The notes under the pieces are model-generated. The model had not been told where the DNA came from. It worked only from the letters and a program-made list of their open reading frames with translations, and ran no database searches. A program made the position numbers and the translations under genes. Shown here one piece after another: positions 15,269-23,330 of a DNA stretch of 43,122 bases. The stretch comes from Oceanobacillus bengalensis (GTDB taxonomy: Bacteria; Bacillota; Bacilli; Bacillales; Amphibacillaceae), in NCBI RefSeq assembly GCF_003628445.1, contig NZ_RBZO01000033.1:1-43122 (forward strand), read 5' to 3'. How positions within the stretch are numbered: the first letter of the stretch is position 1; each line of letters begins with the position of its first letter.

Positions 15269-16444
15269 ATGGATTTTTCGTTCACAAAAAAAGAAGAAAA
15301 ATTTCGTCTTGAATTAAGAAATTGGTTGGAAGAAAACTTACCTACGTCTTGGCCAGAAGAAGAAGAAGCTTATATTTCCTTCCTGAAAGATTGGCAGAAG
15401 ACTTTAGCAGAAGGGGGTTGGGCAGGAATTACTTGGCCAGAAAAATATGGTGGTAAAAATGCGACGTTAATGCAGGAGATTATTTATCATCAGGAAATGG
15501 TCCGTGCCGATGCTCCTCCAACTATTAATTACGTCGGGATACACATGGTTGGTCCTACATTAATGCAAATAGGGACAGAAGAACAAAAAGAACGTTACAT
15601 TAAGAAGTTATTAACTGGCGAGGAAATCTGGTGTCAAGGTTACTCGGAGCCAAATGCAGGTTCTGATTTGTCCGCTATCAAAACAAGTGCGGTTAAAGAT
15701 GGAGATAAATGGCTGATTAATGGTCAAAAGGTTTGGACTAGTTATGGCCATATTGCGGATCGTTGCTTCCTTTTGGCTAGAACTAGTCAGGTTCCGGGGA
15801 AAAAGCATAGGGGAATTACTGTATTTCTATTAGATATGAATCAACCAGGAGTTGAAGTGCGACCAATCGTTCAATTAGACGGTAGGCAGGAATTTAATGA
15901 AGTGTATTTGACAGATGCAGTTTGTTATGATGCGGATATTGTTGGTGAGGTGGATAAAGGCTGGCAAGTGATGATTTCTCTCATGCTTCATGAACGTGCT
16001 GGAATAGGGGCTGAGGTATTTACCCTAGAGAAACAATTTAATAATTTAGTTGCCATGACAAAAGAATACAAAGTTGACGGGGAAAGTTTAATAGAAAATG
16101 CAACTATTCGACAAAAAATGGCTGATTTATATGCTCGGTCAAGGGGAGCTATTCTTAATTATTATCGAAATCTAACCAATACACTAAAAAATGGTCAGCC
16201 CGGCGCGGAAAGTTCCATTGATAAATTGTTAGTAAGTGAACTGACAAAGGAAATGTTTGAATTTGCGGTGAGTATTCAGGGCCCTCATGGAATTCTTTGG
16301 AAGGAGGATGCTCCATTCAACTCCCAGTGGCAAGAGAAATATCTATACTCTTATGGAACAACGATTGGGGGAGGAACGAGCGAAATCCAGCGTAATACAA
16401 TCGGTGAAAGGGTACTAGGATTACCTAAAGATCTGAGAGCATAG
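15269..16444 (+). CDS. Acyl-CoA dehydrogenase, probable catalytic subunit
   Basis: This 391-aa protein is a full-length acyl-CoA dehydrogenase: an N-terminal helical domain with WAGITWPEKYGG (51-62), a central beta domain with YSEPNAGSDLS (125-135) and a C-terminal GGGTSEIQRNTIGERVLGLP (367-386). The medium-chain catalytic Glu just before GTSEIQR is absent; a Glu in LHERAG (residue 242) lies on the helix that supplies the base in isovaleryl-CoA-type and FadE26-type enzymes. FAD-dependent oxidation of an acyl-CoA to the 2-enoyl-CoA is expected. AAGGAGG precedes the ATG. The next gene, 19 bp on, is a second unlike dehydrogenase, pointing to a heteromeric enzyme. The catalytic-residue call is by analogy. 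Confidence 0.88.
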   Translation: MDFSFTKKEEKFRLELRNWLEENLPTSWPEEEEAYISFLKDWQKTLAEGGWAGITWPEKYGGKNATLMQEIIYHQEMVRADAPPTINYVGIHMVGPTLMQIGTEEQKERYIKKLLTGEEIWCQGYSEPNAGSDLSAIKTSAVKDGDKWLINGQKVWTSYGHIADRCFLLARTSQVPGKKHRGITVFLLDMNQPGVEVRPIVQLDGRQEFNEVYLTDAVCYDADIVGEVDKGWQVMISLMLHERAGIGAEVFTLEKQFNNLVAMTKEYKVDGESLIENATIRQKMADLYARSRGAILNYYRNLTNTLKNGQPGAESSIDKLLVSELTKEMFEFAVSIQGPHGILWKEDAPFNSQWQEKYLYSYGTTIGGGTSEIQRNTIGERVLGLPKDLRA

Positions 16445-16463
16445 GGAAGTAGAGGTGAAAAGG

Positions 16464-17636
16464 ATGGATTTTTCTTTAAATGAAGAACAGGAAATGTTTC
16501 GTAACTATGTGCGTAAATGTCTGAATGAAGCAGGACAAACGATGGTTGCTCGGGAATTTACCAGCGGGAATACAAGTGGATTTTTAAAATTACAAAGGAA
16601 ATTAGCAGAACTTGGTTGCACCGGTATTACTATTTCAGAAGAATATGGTGGACTTGGACTTGGGGCGTTAGACCTCGTCCCAGTGCTAGAGGAATTTGGT
16701 AGAGCCGTTTTGCCTGGGTCTTATTTAGAAACAATGGCTTTCGTTGTACCGTTATTGGAGAAATATGGCACGAGGGAACAAAAGGAAACATACTTGCCGG
16801 AAATAGCAGCGGGTGAGAGGTCTTTTTCTGTAGCGTGGGTGGAGCCGAATAAAAGCTATGACCCTGATGTCATTGCGTGTCAGGCGGAAGTGAAAGGGAA
16901 TTCCCTTGTCATTAATGGAGTTAAGACACTTGTTCCTGATGGAAATCATGTTGATAGTTTATTGTTAATCGTAAGAACGGCGGATAAAAGTGTTAATGGG
17001 GACGGTTTATCTTTGGTGCTTATCGATGTTAGTGAAGTGACAAATTTGAAAACGTTGTCATCATTAGATGAAACGCGAAATGTAACGGAAATAACATTTG
17101 AAAATGTGGAAGTACCGATGACACATGTGCTTGGAGAAGTTAATCAAGGATGTAGCGCATTAAAAGAAGGGTTACTGTATTTACATGCTGCCACTAGTTC
17201 TGTGCTTGTAGGAAGCATGGACCATATTGTAGAAATGTCTACTGAGTATGCCAAAATTCGTGAACAATTCGGTCAACCAATCGGACGCTTTCAAGCAATT
17301 AAACATCGCATTGTAGATATGAAACTCGATTTAGAAACAGCAAGGTCTTTAAGCCATTATGCGAATTGGGCATTAGACACGAATCAACAGGATAAAGAAG
17401 CTGCGATTTACAGTGCACGTGCTTTTGCGACAGAAGCAAACATCAGGCTTGCATCTCATAATATCCAAAATCATGGTGGAATTGGTTTTACGATGGAAAT
17501 GGATTGTCATCTATTTTTGAAACGAGCAAGATTCTATGAAAATTATATGGGTTCCATTTCTCAATTTCGAGAAGACGTTTCAAAGGGGTTAAGATGGAGT
17601 GATGAAAAACCTAGTTTCCAATTAACATCTAAATGA
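16464..17636 (+). CDS. Acyl-CoA dehydrogenase, second subunit
   Basis: This 390-aa acyl-CoA dehydrogenase differs clearly from its neighbour. It has the N-terminal domain (SEEYGGLGLGALDLVPVLEE), a weak central FAD-binding part (VAWVEPNKSYDPD where the family has EPxAGSD), and a C-terminal domain with YAKIREQFGQPIGRFQAIKH and the FAD-binding NHGGIGFTMEMDCHL. The G(G/T)SEIQR end is missing; it ends in LRWSDEKPSF. Such degenerate partners pair with a complete subunit in the alpha2-beta2 dehydrogenases of steroid and cyclic-acid degradation (ChsE1-ChsE2 type). ATG 16464 is chosen with AGAGGTG before it; GTG 16455 is the longer option. A 16-bp hairpin spans its stop codon. Confidence 0.85.
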   Translation: MDFSLNEEQEMFRNYVRKCLNEAGQTMVAREFTSGNTSGFLKLQRKLAELGCTGITISEEYGGLGLGALDLVPVLEEFGRAVLPGSYLETMAFVVPLLEKYGTREQKETYLPEIAAGERSFSVAWVEPNKSYDPDVIACQAEVKGNSLVINGVKTLVPDGNHVDSLLLIVRTADKSVNGDGLSLVLIDVSEVTNLKTLSSLDETRNVTEITFENVEVPMTHVLGEVNQGCSALKEGLLYLHAATSSVLVGSMDHIVEMSTEYAKIREQFGQPIGRFQAIKHRIVDMKLDLETARSLSHYANWALDTNQQDKEAAIYSARAFATEANIRLASHNIQNHGGIGFTMEMDCHLFLKRARFYENYMGSISQFREDVSKGLRWSDEKPSFQLTSK

Positions 17637-17663
17637 TGTTAATTGGAAACGGATATATTTTTT
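17614..17663 (+). terminator. Hairpin with T run across a stop codon inside the operon
   Basis: A perfect 16-bp inverted repeat (17614-17629 with 17635-17650, key half CCAATTAACATC) with a 5-base loop encloses the stop codon of the second acyl-CoA dehydrogenase and is followed by GGATATATTTTTTT. It has the form of a rho-independent terminator, yet the operon continues 39 bp later. It may act as a partial terminator or 3'-end protector that sets different levels for the genes before and after it. Confidence 0.75.
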
Positions 17664-17688
17664 TAAAAGGGAAGGTAGTGGTGAAAAA

Positions 17689-19437
17689 ATGAACAATTGG
17701 AATGATGATCGAATTTTTAATCAAGATATGCCGAGAAGTCTTGATTATCCGAATGTGGCTGTTGGTGCCGTTATGAAAGGTAGTGCAGAGCGATTCCCAG
17801 ATAGAGATGCCTATATTTATCATGATCAAAGAATTAAATATAAGGAAATCTATCGTGAATCATTACGCTTTGCAAATGCCTTGCGCAGAATGGGGGTTGG
17901 AAAAGGAACCGTCATTTCCACCCATCTACCAACATGTCCACAATATATAGTAGCTTTCTATGGGATTGCGCTTAGTGGTGCAACCTATTCACCAATTAAT
18001 CCATATATGCCAGAGAATGATGTCGTTTATCAATTAAATAATTCAGACACGAAGATTGTTATTACAAATGAGTCATTGGCTCATGTTATTCAAAGCACAT
18101 ATTCTGAAACGAAATTAGAGAAGGTTATTGTTACAGGGAATCAGGAGATGTTTACCAATAAAGATCCGATTGATATGAGCCATTATGAAGAAAACTGGTA
18201 TAGTTTTGCGGAATTAAAACGGGCAAGTACAGAAGAAGAATTTGATGCAGGAATTGATCCACAAAATGACCTTATCCAAATTGCCTATACTGGTGGAACA
18301 ACAGGAAGACCCAAGGGGGTAATGGTAACTCATGCAAATCTAGTAAATAGTATTCTTCAAAACACTGCTTGGGGATATGCGGCTCTACCGAAAGAATTGG
18401 ATAATGGCGGGCTTATCTTAGAGGAAGTGGAAAAGGATAAAGAGAGATATTTGTCCAACTATTCTAGTTTAATAGGAACTGGAACGTTATTAAGTCCATC
18501 CCCTTTATTTCATGTTTCTGGTGTTTTTGGTTCTATTATGTATCCGATTATTTTAGGTTTCACCACTATTCTTATTGATCGTTTCATCCCTGAAAAATTT
18601 CTCGAGGATATAGAGAGATATCAAGTTACGCATATATCTGGTGCGCCTGCCATGTGGAATGTTTTGTGTCGCCATCCAGACGTGAAGAAGTATAACTTTG
18701 ATTCGATAAGGAATGTTGGTTCTGGATCCGCTCCACTTATTAAGGAAGAAATGAAGTTGATAATGAAAACGTTTCCAAATGCAACTGTTGGTGAAGGCTA
18801 TGGGTTAACAGAGGCAACATCAAGCGTTTCCAGTACTATACCATTCCAATCTGGTCTCCGTAAGTTAGGAAGCGTTGGTCACCCTTTATATGATACACAA
18901 GTTAAAATCGTATCAAGTGATGGGGAAAGTGAAGAGGCTTTGCCTGTTGGTAAATCGGGGGAAATTTGTGTAAAAGGTCCGCAAGTCATGAAGGGCTATT
19001 ATAAGAACCCTGAAGGAACGAAGGAAGTACTAAAGGATGGCTGGTTGCATACCGGAGATATTGGGGTTTTAGATGAGGATGGATTCTTAACGGTTGTTGA
19101 CAGGAAGAAAGATATGTTGATCTATAACGGATATAATGTCTATCCAACTAGATTAGAAGATTTATTATTTCAACATCCAGCTGTTGTGAATGCTGCTGTT
19201 ATTGGTAAGCCTTCAGAAAGAGTAGGAGAAATTCCTAAAGCATTTGTCGTCATGAACCCAAATCACCCAGTTAGTGAAAAAGAATTAATGGAGTTCGTGA
19301 ATAATCGCGTCGTACATTACTCCAAGATTAGAGAAGTTGAATTTGTCAAAGAGCTACCACTTACCCCGGCAGGGAAAATTCTTAAACGCGTTTTAAGAGA
19401 TCAAGAGAAAAAGAAATTAGAGGTTACGGAAAAATAA
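17689..19437 (+). CDS. Acyl-CoA synthetase (AMP-forming)
   Basis: This 582-aa protein is a long/medium-chain-type acyl-CoA ligase of the ANL superfamily. Visible motifs are the P-loop YTGGTTGRPKGVMVTH (200-215), the adenylation motif GEGYGLTEATS, the hinge region GWLHTGDIG and DRKKDMLIYNGYNVYP, and the C-terminal catalytic Lys in PAGKILKR. It activates a carboxylic acid to its AMP ester and then to the CoA thioester and so supplies the first substrate of the cluster. An AGGGAAGG site lies about 12 bp before the ATG. All catalytic motifs are intact. The acid it uses is unknown; the companion enzymes suggest a branched or cyclic one rather than a plain fatty acid. Confidence 0.92.
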   Translation: MNNWNDDRIFNQDMPRSLDYPNVAVGAVMKGSAERFPDRDAYIYHDQRIKYKEIYRESLRFANALRRMGVGKGTVISTHLPTCPQYIVAFYGIALSGATYSPINPYMPENDVVYQLNNSDTKIVITNESLAHVIQSTYSETKLEKVIVTGNQEMFTNKDPIDMSHYEENWYSFAELKRASTEEEFDAGIDPQNDLIQIAYTGGTTGRPKGVMVTHANLVNSILQNTAWGYAALPKELDNGGLILEEVEKDKERYLSNYSSLIGTGTLLSPSPLFHVSGVFGSIMYPIILGFTTILIDRFIPEKFLEDIERYQVTHISGAPAMWNVLCRHPDVKKYNFDSIRNVGSGSAPLIKEEMKLIMKTFPNATVGEGYGLTEATSSVSSTIPFQSGLRKLGSVGHPLYDTQVKIVSSDGESEEALPVGKSGEICVKGPQVMKGYYKNPEGTKEVLKDGWLHTGDIGVLDEDGFLTVVDRKKDMLIYNGYNVYPTRLEDLLFQHPAVVNAAVIGKPSERVGEIPKAFVVMNPNHPVSEKELMEFVNNRVVHYSKIREVEFVKELPLTPAGKILKRVLRDQEKKKLEVTEK

Positions 19438-19452
19438 GGGAGGTTGTTTTGG

Positions 19453-20937
19453 ATGACGAGTAAAGTTGAAATGAAAACATTCGGTAATGTAATTGGTGGG
19501 AAGACTTCTATATCTGCTTCTGGAAGGACAATGGAAAGTATGAATCCTGCGACGGGGAAAGTATGGGCGAAAATACCATTAAGTTCAAAAGATGAGGTAG
19601 ATGCAGTTGTCCAAAACTCGAAGGAAGCCTTTTCCAAATGGTCTAATCTATCAGCTAGAACCCGAGGGGATTATTTAAGAAAAATTGGTGACCTCGTGGC
19701 AGAACATGCAGATGAGTTAGCAGAACTTGAAACTACGGACAATGGCTGGGTATTAAGAGAAACGAAATATGGACTTATTCCTAGTTTAACAGAGCTTTGG
19801 TATGATGCTGCAGGTGAGGCGAACAATATTGGCAGCCAAGGAAAAACGGTACAAATGGGGCCGAACAGTTTTGGATATACCGTTAGAGAACCTTTAGGTG
19901 TTGTATTAGGAATTACTCCATGGAATTCACCACTCTTCACATTTACAATAAAAGCTGCATATGCACTTGCAGGTGGAAACACGATTGTTATTAAACCTTC
20001 CGAGCATGCGGCTGTATCTTCCTTACGATATGGTGAATTATTACAGGAAATTTTGCCACCAGGTGTAGTGAACGTTATATCTGGTTTAGGGACGGAAATC
20101 GGGGATGAACTCGTTTCACATAAAGATATTAGTAAGGTTAGTCTAACAGGTTCTATTGGTACAGCTAGAGTAATTACACATGCATCCGCACAAGACCCTA
20201 AGTCACTTATTTTTGAGCTTGGAGGCAAGTCACCAAATATTGTATTTGAAGACGCTGATTTAGATAAAACCGCAGAAGGAATCACCTTATATAGTATCTA
20301 TACAGGTTCTAGTGGACAAATATGTGTAGGTGGTTCGAGAATTCTTATTCAAAGATCTATCTTCGATGACATGTTAAGTAGAATGAAGAAACTAATGACA
20401 AATAATGAAACGGTAAGATTTGGAAATCCTTTAGACCTTACAACAACGGCCGGCCCAGTTTCTAATTTAGCCCAATTTGAAAAGGTTTGTTCCTATATTA
20501 ATTTAGGTTTACAAGAGGGAGGAGAAATTGTCTTTGGGGGTCGATACGGTAAGGATGCTGTTAAGAATAATGATTCAACGATAGAAAACGGCTATTGGGT
20601 AGAGCCAACGTTAATTAAAGTAGACTCAAACGCTCTTCGAATTTGTCAGGAAGAAATCTTTGGACCTGTTGCAACGGTTATTCCATTTGATACAGAAGAG
20701 GAAGCTTTAGCGATTGCTAATGATACGAATTATGGCTTAGGTGCTGGGGTATGGACAACTGATTTAGGTCGTGCACATCGCATGGTTCGTAATATTGAAT
20801 CTGGAAACGTATGGGTAAATACGTATGGCCGAGTAGGTGCTGACCTTCCGTTTAGAGGGTTTAAACAAAGTGGATATGGTGAGGATTCTATCCTAGATTA
20901 TACGCGTGAGAAATCGTGTGTGATTGAAATAAATTAA
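19453..20937 (+). CDS. Aldehyde dehydrogenase (NAD(P)-dependent)
   Basis: This 494-aa protein is a classic aldehyde dehydrogenase. It shows GITPWNSPL in the nucleotide-binding part, the catalytic Glu in FELGGKSPN, the nucleophile Cys in SGQICVGGSRI, and EEIFGPVATVIPFD. It oxidises an aldehyde to a carboxylic acid. I use ATG 19453, nine bases after GGGAGG; TTG 19444 lies against the ribosome site. In the proposed pathway it would take the aldehyde released by the retro-aldol step, which explains its place after the ligase. It could instead make the acid that the ligase activates. A hairpin with T-rich tail follows at 20945. Confidence 0.92.
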   Translation: MTSKVEMKTFGNVIGGKTSISASGRTMESMNPATGKVWAKIPLSSKDEVDAVVQNSKEAFSKWSNLSARTRGDYLRKIGDLVAEHADELAELETTDNGWVLRETKYGLIPSLTELWYDAAGEANNIGSQGKTVQMGPNSFGYTVREPLGVVLGITPWNSPLFTFTIKAAYALAGGNTIVIKPSEHAAVSSLRYGELLQEILPPGVVNVISGLGTEIGDELVSHKDISKVSLTGSIGTARVITHASAQDPKSLIFELGGKSPNIVFEDADLDKTAEGITLYSIYTGSSGQICVGGSRILIQRSIFDDMLSRMKKLMTNNETVRFGNPLDLTTTAGPVSNLAQFEKVCSYINLGLQEGGEIVFGGRYGKDAVKNNDSTIENGYWVEPTLIKVDSNALRICQEEIFGPVATVIPFDTEEEALAIANDTNYGLGAGVWTTDLGRAHRMVRNIESGNVWVNTYGRVGADLPFRGFKQSGYGEDSILDYTREKSCVIEIN

Positions 20938-20944
20938 GAAAATG

Positions 20945-20974
20945 AGGGCAATTGTAATTGGTTGCCCTATTTTT
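20945..20974 (+). terminator. Terminator between the ALDH and MFS genes
   Basis: AGGGCAA (20945-20951) pairs with TTGCCCT (20962-20968), followed by ATTTTTA. It is weaker than other terminators here and may let some transcription pass into the MFS gene 25 bp later. Confidence 0.6.
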
Positions 20975-20992
20975 AGAAAGGTGGAAATGTAA

Positions 20993-22423
20993 ATGAATCA
21001 AAACTTAACGATAGATGAAAAGTCCACAAAGAGATCCTTTTATATTATTTGTATTGGTTTACTTGTAACTTCACTTGCGTTAGCAACACACTTACCTGCA
21101 TATCCCGCGATGGTAGGGGAATTTCAACTAGGAGCGGGTTATGCTGCATGGATGCAGTTGGGTTTTGCATTCGGGATGACAGGATTTCAACCTTTGTTTG
21201 GATGGCTAGGTGATTATTTAGGCCAAAAATTTATCGTGCTCGTTGGTTTTATTTTTATGGCAATTGGATCGGCTATTGTTGCAATCTCCCCTACTTTTTG
21301 GGTTTTAATCTTGGGTCTTTTTTTCAAAGGACTTGCTGGTTCAGCGATAATCCCTGTAGGGTTTGCATATGTTGGAAAGTTTTTTTCAGAGGAAAAGCGT
21401 GGAAAGGGACTCGGTGTAGCTGCAGTCTATAGTGTTGTCGGAGCAGCCGCAGGACCAACAATTGCTGGGATTTTTGTAGATACTTTAGGTTGGGAATCGA
21501 GCTTTTGGCTGACTGGAGTTTTAGGAGCTGCAATGTTTTTAGTTATTGTTTTTACAGTACCTAATGTAAAAGGAGATAAATCGAAAACATTTGACCTTCA
21601 AGGTGTATTATTAATGCTCCTTGTATTAATTGGACTTTTAACCATACCGACGTTTATAAATGGTTATGGATATAATTCGGTGATGTGGCTTCCATCCCTT
21701 GGGGTTTTTGCTATTGCACTTTTCTTCTTAGTACTTGTTGAAAAAAAGAAGAAAGAGCCTCTACTAGATATAAGTTATCTATCTAATCGACATTTTTGGG
21801 TACCATCCGTACTTTCGATTTTTGTTTTCTTGCCTTACGTTGGAGTTATGTATTTACTATCATTCTTCCTGCAAGATATACAAGGGAAGCCATCTACTTT
21901 GGTTGGACTTATGCAACTTGTTATATTTGGTGCCACGGCAGTAGGTAATTACTTTGTAGGAAGATGGATGATAAAATTCTCTCCTCGTTTTACTATCGCA
22001 TTTAGTGCATGTATGCTCATTAGTGGTGCGGTATTAATTGTATTTGCAAATCAAAATACAACCATTTTCTATATTGCTTCCTGTTTAGCGTTAATGGGAC
22101 TTGGTATTGGATTAATTGGGCCAGCTAATAAGGCAGTAGTTTTAGCAAAAGCAAATAAATCTCGTATTGGAGTTACTACTTTTACATTTTCTACCATTGA
22201 AACTACCATTCAACGTGTAGGAGCTTCATTTGCCATTGTAATGTTCGCATTATTTTCTGTAGGAGGAAATGGAATGAAGGCTTTTACAACAACAACTTTA
22301 ATTCTTGCCGTCTTCTCTGTTTTTACCTTACTATTTGTTCTTTTTATACCGAAGAATGTGGTTGGTTTTAAAAATACAGAAGTAGATATAGAAGGAAATG
22401 CAAAAGAAGAAAAGTTAGTATAG
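20993..22423 (+). CDS. MFS transporter, DHA2-like
   Basis: This 476-aa membrane protein is a major facilitator of the drug:H+ antiporter-2 style, with about 13-14 hydrophobic segments. The loop 2-3 motif is GWLGDYLGQKFIVLVG (close to G-x-L-a-D-r-x-G-r-k), and a TM5-like GPTIAGIF segment (GAAAGPTIAGIFVDTLGW) follows. AAAGGTGG precedes the ATG. It is the last gene of the catabolic cluster, so uptake or export of the pathway substrate or a toxic intermediate is likely; direction and substrate cannot be read from sequence. A terminator follows at 22480. Confidence 0.85.
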   Translation: MNQNLTIDEKSTKRSFYIICIGLLVTSLALATHLPAYPAMVGEFQLGAGYAAWMQLGFAFGMTGFQPLFGWLGDYLGQKFIVLVGFIFMAIGSAIVAISPTFWVLILGLFFKGLAGSAIIPVGFAYVGKFFSEEKRGKGLGVAAVYSVVGAAAGPTIAGIFVDTLGWESSFWLTGVLGAAMFLVIVFTVPNVKGDKSKTFDLQGVLLMLLVLIGLLTIPTFINGYGYNSVMWLPSLGVFAIALFFLVLVEKKKKEPLLDISYLSNRHFWVPSVLSIFVFLPYVGVMYLLSFFLQDIQGKPSTLVGLMQLVIFGATAVGNYFVGRWMIKFSPRFTIAFSACMLISGAVLIVFANQNTTIFYIASCLALMGLGIGLIGPANKAVVLAKANKSRIGVTTFTFSTIETTIQRVGASFAIVMFALFSVGGNGMKAFTTTTLILAVFSVFTLLFVLFIPKNVVGFKNTEVDIEGNAKEEKLV

Positions 22424-22479
22424 GATTTTAGTGTGGGAGTGCCAGACTTGGCGAGCAGTGAGGTTGTTCGTCATTAGGA

Positions 22480-22523
22480 AAGGAAATACAACAAGAAAAT
22501 GGTTGTTATTTCCTTATATTTTA
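22480..22523 (+). terminator. Terminator of the catabolic cluster
   Basis: AAGGAAATACAAC (22480-22492) pairs with GTTGTTATTTCCTT (22502-22515) with one bulged base, followed by ATATTTTATTTT. Confidence 0.75.
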
Positions 22524-22575
22524 TTTTCTGTACTTAACATAAATTTCTTAAACGTTAAATTTCATTTCTACTGTT

Positions 22576-22728
22576 TCATTTCTCCCTAAAAAGTATGTAC
22601 TTCCTTCCTAGGTTTTTACAATGATACAAAATCGTATGAGCCTCAGGCATTTCATCTTTTAAGTCGTTTCTTATAATTGTGGTAATGTATTCCTCTTCAC
22701 CAAAGATACCTTTGACTTTGGATGTTTA
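22576..22728 (-). pseudogene. Unidentified coding remnant
   Basis: A minus-strand frame of about 50 codons (contains VKGIFGEEEYITTIIRNDLK and ends LGRKYILFREK) is open between two stops but has no start codon or ribosome site. Its composition looks protein-like. I do not recognise the family. It lies beyond the hsdM fragment in the same direction and may be another piece of decayed gene. Confidence 0.35.
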
Positions 22729-22796
22729 GCAATATAATTTATGGAGCTATAATCTCAGTGATTTTTTTGCTGTACTTTGAGAAGTCATTAGAGTGA

Positions 22797-23120
22797 TCAT
22801 CTTTCATATGCTATAGGTCCCTGAACCATTAGCTTTGGTTCAATTGTGTATGAAAAATCGTACTGCAATTCCCCAAGAAAATCGTCCTTCACATCTTCAT
22901 CATGAAACGCTTCCTCATAAAGGTTCTGCGCAGTCGTAAAATCCGTTGTTGGTTCTTCTAATAATCAGGCTGCATGAAGCAGCATCTTATCCGATAAGTA
23001 TTTGTAAAAGACTAAGCCTAGTAAATAACGCTTATATTCGTTTGCGTCCATTTTCGATCTTAGAATATCCGCTGAATTCCATAATGCCTGATATAACGTT
23101 GTTGATTTATTTTCTGCCAT
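22797..23120 (-). pseudogene. Truncated hsdM (type I restriction methyltransferase) fragment
   Basis: From ATG 23120 (with AGGAG upstream) the frame encodes the typical N-terminus of HsdM: TLYQALWNSADILRSKMDA, then EYKRYLLGLVFYKYLSDKM. A TGA at 22965-22967 interrupts it after 51 codons; beyond it the same frame continues in HsdM style (LLEEPTTDF..., LQYDFSYTIEP) to a stop at 22797. A complete HsdM is over 500 residues and carries the SAM and NPPF/Y motifs, all absent here. No hsdS or hsdR is visible. It is a dead remnant of a restriction system next to the Wadjet operon. Confidence 0.8.
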
Positions 23121-23221
23121 GTTTTATTCTCCTAATATTATATTGAATACTTCTCTCTTATCATTATCATTCAAAGCAAGCTTTGCTGGTAGGAGCACTA
23201 TCTGATATAAAAGAACTACGG

Positions 23222-23272
23222 TGGAATTCACCAAAATTCCATTTCCACACTATCCGCATTTTGGTTTATAAT
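23222..23272 (+). promoter_or_regulatory. Possible Wadjet promoter with dyad
   Basis: A perfect TATAAT (23267-23272) lies 58 bp before the jetD start, but the expected -35 position (about 23243-23249) has only a poor match. Just upstream, TGGAATT (23222-23228) pairs with AATTCCA and an outer GTGGAA/TTCCAC pair encloses it, so an operator is possible. The call is weak. Confidence 0.35.
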
Positions 23273-23330
23273 TAAGAGGTATCCCATAGAATAGTAGATA
23301 GATTTTTGTGATGGGAAGAATATGAAGTAG

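Noticed and set aside
19671-20285. 204-codon minus-strand ORF inside the aldehyde dehydrogenase gene
   Set aside because: Antisense shadow of a strong coding frame with complete ALDH motifs; no ribosome site or family match.
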